DNA of 7,008 nucleotides, from NCBI GenBank assembly GCA_025351545.1, contig JANXVQ010000196.1, forward strand, positions 1-7,008. Direction: 5' to 3'. Positions 5,868 through 7,008 of this stretch are shown piece by piece. The notes below the pieces were generated by a model. The model was not told the DNA's origin. It saw nothing but the letters and a program-made list of their open reading frames with translations, and ran no database searches. The stretch is from Spirosoma sp. (lineage in GTDB: Bacteria; Bacteroidota; Bacteroidia; Cytophagales; Spirosomataceae). Position 1 is the first letter of the stretch. Every line of letters begins with the position of its first letter. The position numbers and the translations under genes were made by a program.

Positions 5868-6632
5868 ATGTCAACTTATTTCGTTAAACCCGGTTCTATT
5901 GTCCGTCAGATTTGGGGCGATGCGGATGTAATTTTGTTAGTTTTTACTGGTTCAGCCGCCGAATTCGCCTTGAATCGAGCGGTAGACTGGCTTTTTTTTA
6001 CGGGTAAATTACCGGCAGACCCCATTGCCCGATTGTTTTCGACGGTTCGCTACGCACAGGAGATTGTCTTTTTACCGGATGCCAAAGCCCGCCAGACAAT
6101 TGCCCGTATGGGCGCTATTCATGTGGGCGTGGAGCAAAAGCGGGGCTATCAGATTCCTGACTGGGCCTATCGCGATGTGCTTTACATGCTGATCGACTAC
6201 TCCGAACGCGCCTACGAAACCCTCCATCGGCCGCTCACCAACCCCGAACGCGAAGAACTATTCAGCACCTTTCGGGAAGTGGGTGCGGGCATGAACGTTC
6301 CCGATCTACCCACTAATTATACCGACTGGCGAACAGATCGGGAGGCTCATCTGAACCGGGATTTAGTCCGTAGTCAATTTACCGATAAGTTGTTTCAACG
6401 CTATCGCGAACAGTTGGGAATTTGGCGGTATAATCTGCTTCGGCGAGTACAAGGCGTGCTTGTACCCGATCAGGTTAGGGCGTTACTGAACTTGTCCAGA
6501 AGACCATTCGTGACTTATTCAATTGGTGTCTATAAGGTATTGAATACCCTTGGTCTTCGGTCAGTAATCCAGCGTCTGTTGTTACCACCCGACTATCTGG
6601 ACCAAATTAGAAGTTTGGATACAGACAGCTAA
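5868..6632 (+). CDS. DUF2236 / MpaB-like oxygenase-family protein
   Basis: The 254-residue protein resembles the DUF2236 family, which includes fungal MpaB and the heme-b rubber oxygenase Lcp. Family marks are SIVRQIWGDADVILLVFTGS (10-29), the PADPIARLFSTVRYAQEIVF segment (49-68), MGAIHVGVE (81-89) and IPDWAYRDVLYMLIDYSERA (96-115) followed by RPLTNPEREELF. Lcp binds heme with a His, and has a nearby conserved Arg and Thr four residues apart; Arg55, Thr59 and His85 are plausible counterparts here, by memory-based comparison only. No signal peptide is seen; the hydrophobic VILLVFTGSAAEFAL helix is typical of the family. The C-terminal half (about 185-245) contains basic helical repeats such as RRVQGVLVP. 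It stands alone, with 121 bases before and 127 after it and no linked oxidoreductase partner, so substrate and role are unknown. ATG 5868 fits the usual family start. Confidence 0.82.
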   Translation: MSTYFVKPGSIVRQIWGDADVILLVFTGSAAEFALNRAVDWLFFTGKLPADPIARLFSTVRYAQEIVFLPDAKARQTIARMGAIHVGVEQKRGYQIPDWAYRDVLYMLIDYSERAYETLHRPLTNPEREELFSTFREVGAGMNVPDLPTNYTDWRTDREAHLNRDLVRSQFTDKLFQRYREQLGIWRYNLLRRVQGVLVPDQVRALLNLSRRPFVTYSIGVYKVLNTLGLRSVIQRLLLPPDYLDQIRSLDTDS

Positions 6633-6647
6633 TGAATGGTTGAGAAA

Positions 6648-6675
6648 TGAGTAACTTAACCGTTTAAGTGGCTCA
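6648..6675. repeat. Two-part hairpin between the DUF2236 gene and sdaA
   Basis: ACTTAA (6654-6659) and TTAAGT (6664-6669) pair around the 4-base loop CCGT. Beyond a 2-by-2 internal mismatch, TGAG (6648-6651) pairs with CTCA (6672-6675). The structure starts 16 bases after the DUF2236 stop. It lacks a T run, so it may be a weak terminator, an mRNA 3'-end stabiliser or a protein site. Confidence 0.45.
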
Positions 6676-6759
6676 CGGTGACCTTAGAAGCTGTTGACGA
6701 CAGGGCCGCGCCTGTGCGGTTAATCTTTTCGCTATCCTACCATAAACACCTTCATCAAC

Positions 6760-7008
6760 ATGACTACCTCGCCCATCACTACGTCTGTCTTTGATTTGTT
6801 TAAAGTCGGACCGGGACCATCAAGTTCGCATACAATTGGCCCTATGAAAGCCGCTTTCGATTTTCGGCAACGGCTGGCTAATCTGCCTACGGAAATTCAG
6901 CGACAAGCCGACACGATTCACGTTCACCTCTACGGATCATTGAGCGCAACGGGAAAAGGGCACGGGACAGATCGTGCGGTGGTGGCTGGCCTGCTGGACT
7001 GGCAACCC
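6760..7008 (+). CDS. sdaA: L-serine ammonia-lyase (iron-sulfur type), N-terminal part, truncated by window end
   Basis: This enzyme deaminates L-serine to pyruvate and ammonia in the cytoplasm using a 4Fe-4S cluster. The frame from ATG 6760 is open to the window end, giving 83 residues. They match the N-terminus of the bacterial single-chain enzyme: [20 protein letters not shown] (9-28), then [19 protein letters not shown] (57-71) and a following hydrophobic helix. The order matches E. coli SdaA, where the beta domain (GPSSSHT, YGSL, TGKGHxTD) comes first and the cluster cysteines lie further along, here outside the window. A short non-conserved leader (MTTSPITT) precedes the conserved start. 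The 127-base gap upstream and hairpin there suggest it has its own promoter, though I could not identify one. Confidence 0.93.
   Translation, partial: MTTSPITTSVFDLFKVGPGPSSSHTIGPMKAAFDFRQRLANLPTEIQRQADTIHVHLYGSLSATGKGHGTDRAVVAGLLDWQP

Noticed and set aside
6700..6715. Terminator before sdaA
   Set aside because: The stem is only 5 base pairs and is not directly followed by a T run.

Overview
The window reads as a chromosomal segment of a Bacteroidota bacterium, most likely order Cytophagales and close to Spirosoma. This rests on protein style (SusD/RagB lipoprotein, secreted S51 peptidase, OmpA-like protein, DUF2236 protein), A-rich leaders in place of Shine-Dalgarno sites, and moderate GC. 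No database search was possible, so the genus is an impression. Every convincing gene is on the + strand.

Region by region: (1) 1-941 is the C-terminal part of a SusD/RagB outer-membrane substrate-binding lipoprotein, cut by the window edge. (2) 997-1884 is a secreted cyanophycinase-like S51 peptidase with a clear GGTSAGA nucleophile elbow. The pair ends at a very strong hairpin terminator (1901-1967). It looks like the end of a SusCD-type nutrient-acquisition locus for a peptide-like substrate, possibly cyanophycin. (3) 1968-2864 has no intact gene. It holds a small second hairpin, an AT-rich spacer, then a decayed multi-pass membrane-protein gene without a usable start (2152 to about 2627). 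That is joined out of frame to the tail of a different gene that looks like an outer-membrane beta-barrel (2625-2855). This is a rearrangement or deletion scar. (4) 2865-4319 is a phytoene-desaturase-like FAD oxidoreductase starting 9 bases after the scar. (5) 4401-4958 is a PNPOx-like flavin split-barrel protein. (6) 5018-5746 is a periplasmic or outer-membrane OmpA-family protein with an extra N-terminal beta domain. (7) 5868-6632 is a DUF2236/MpaB-like putative heme oxygenase. (8) 6760 to the window end is the N-terminus of the iron-sulfur L-serine ammonia-lyase (sdaA), cut by the edge.

Only the first two genes appear to work as a unit. The rest look like independently transcribed housekeeping or accessory enzymes in a co-directional row. 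I see no CRISPR array, tRNA, rRNA, intact insertion sequence or phage module. No complete undescribed system is evident. The points most worth a second look are the altered substrate-pocket residues of the S51 peptidase in a SusD context and the chimeric scar at 2152-2855.
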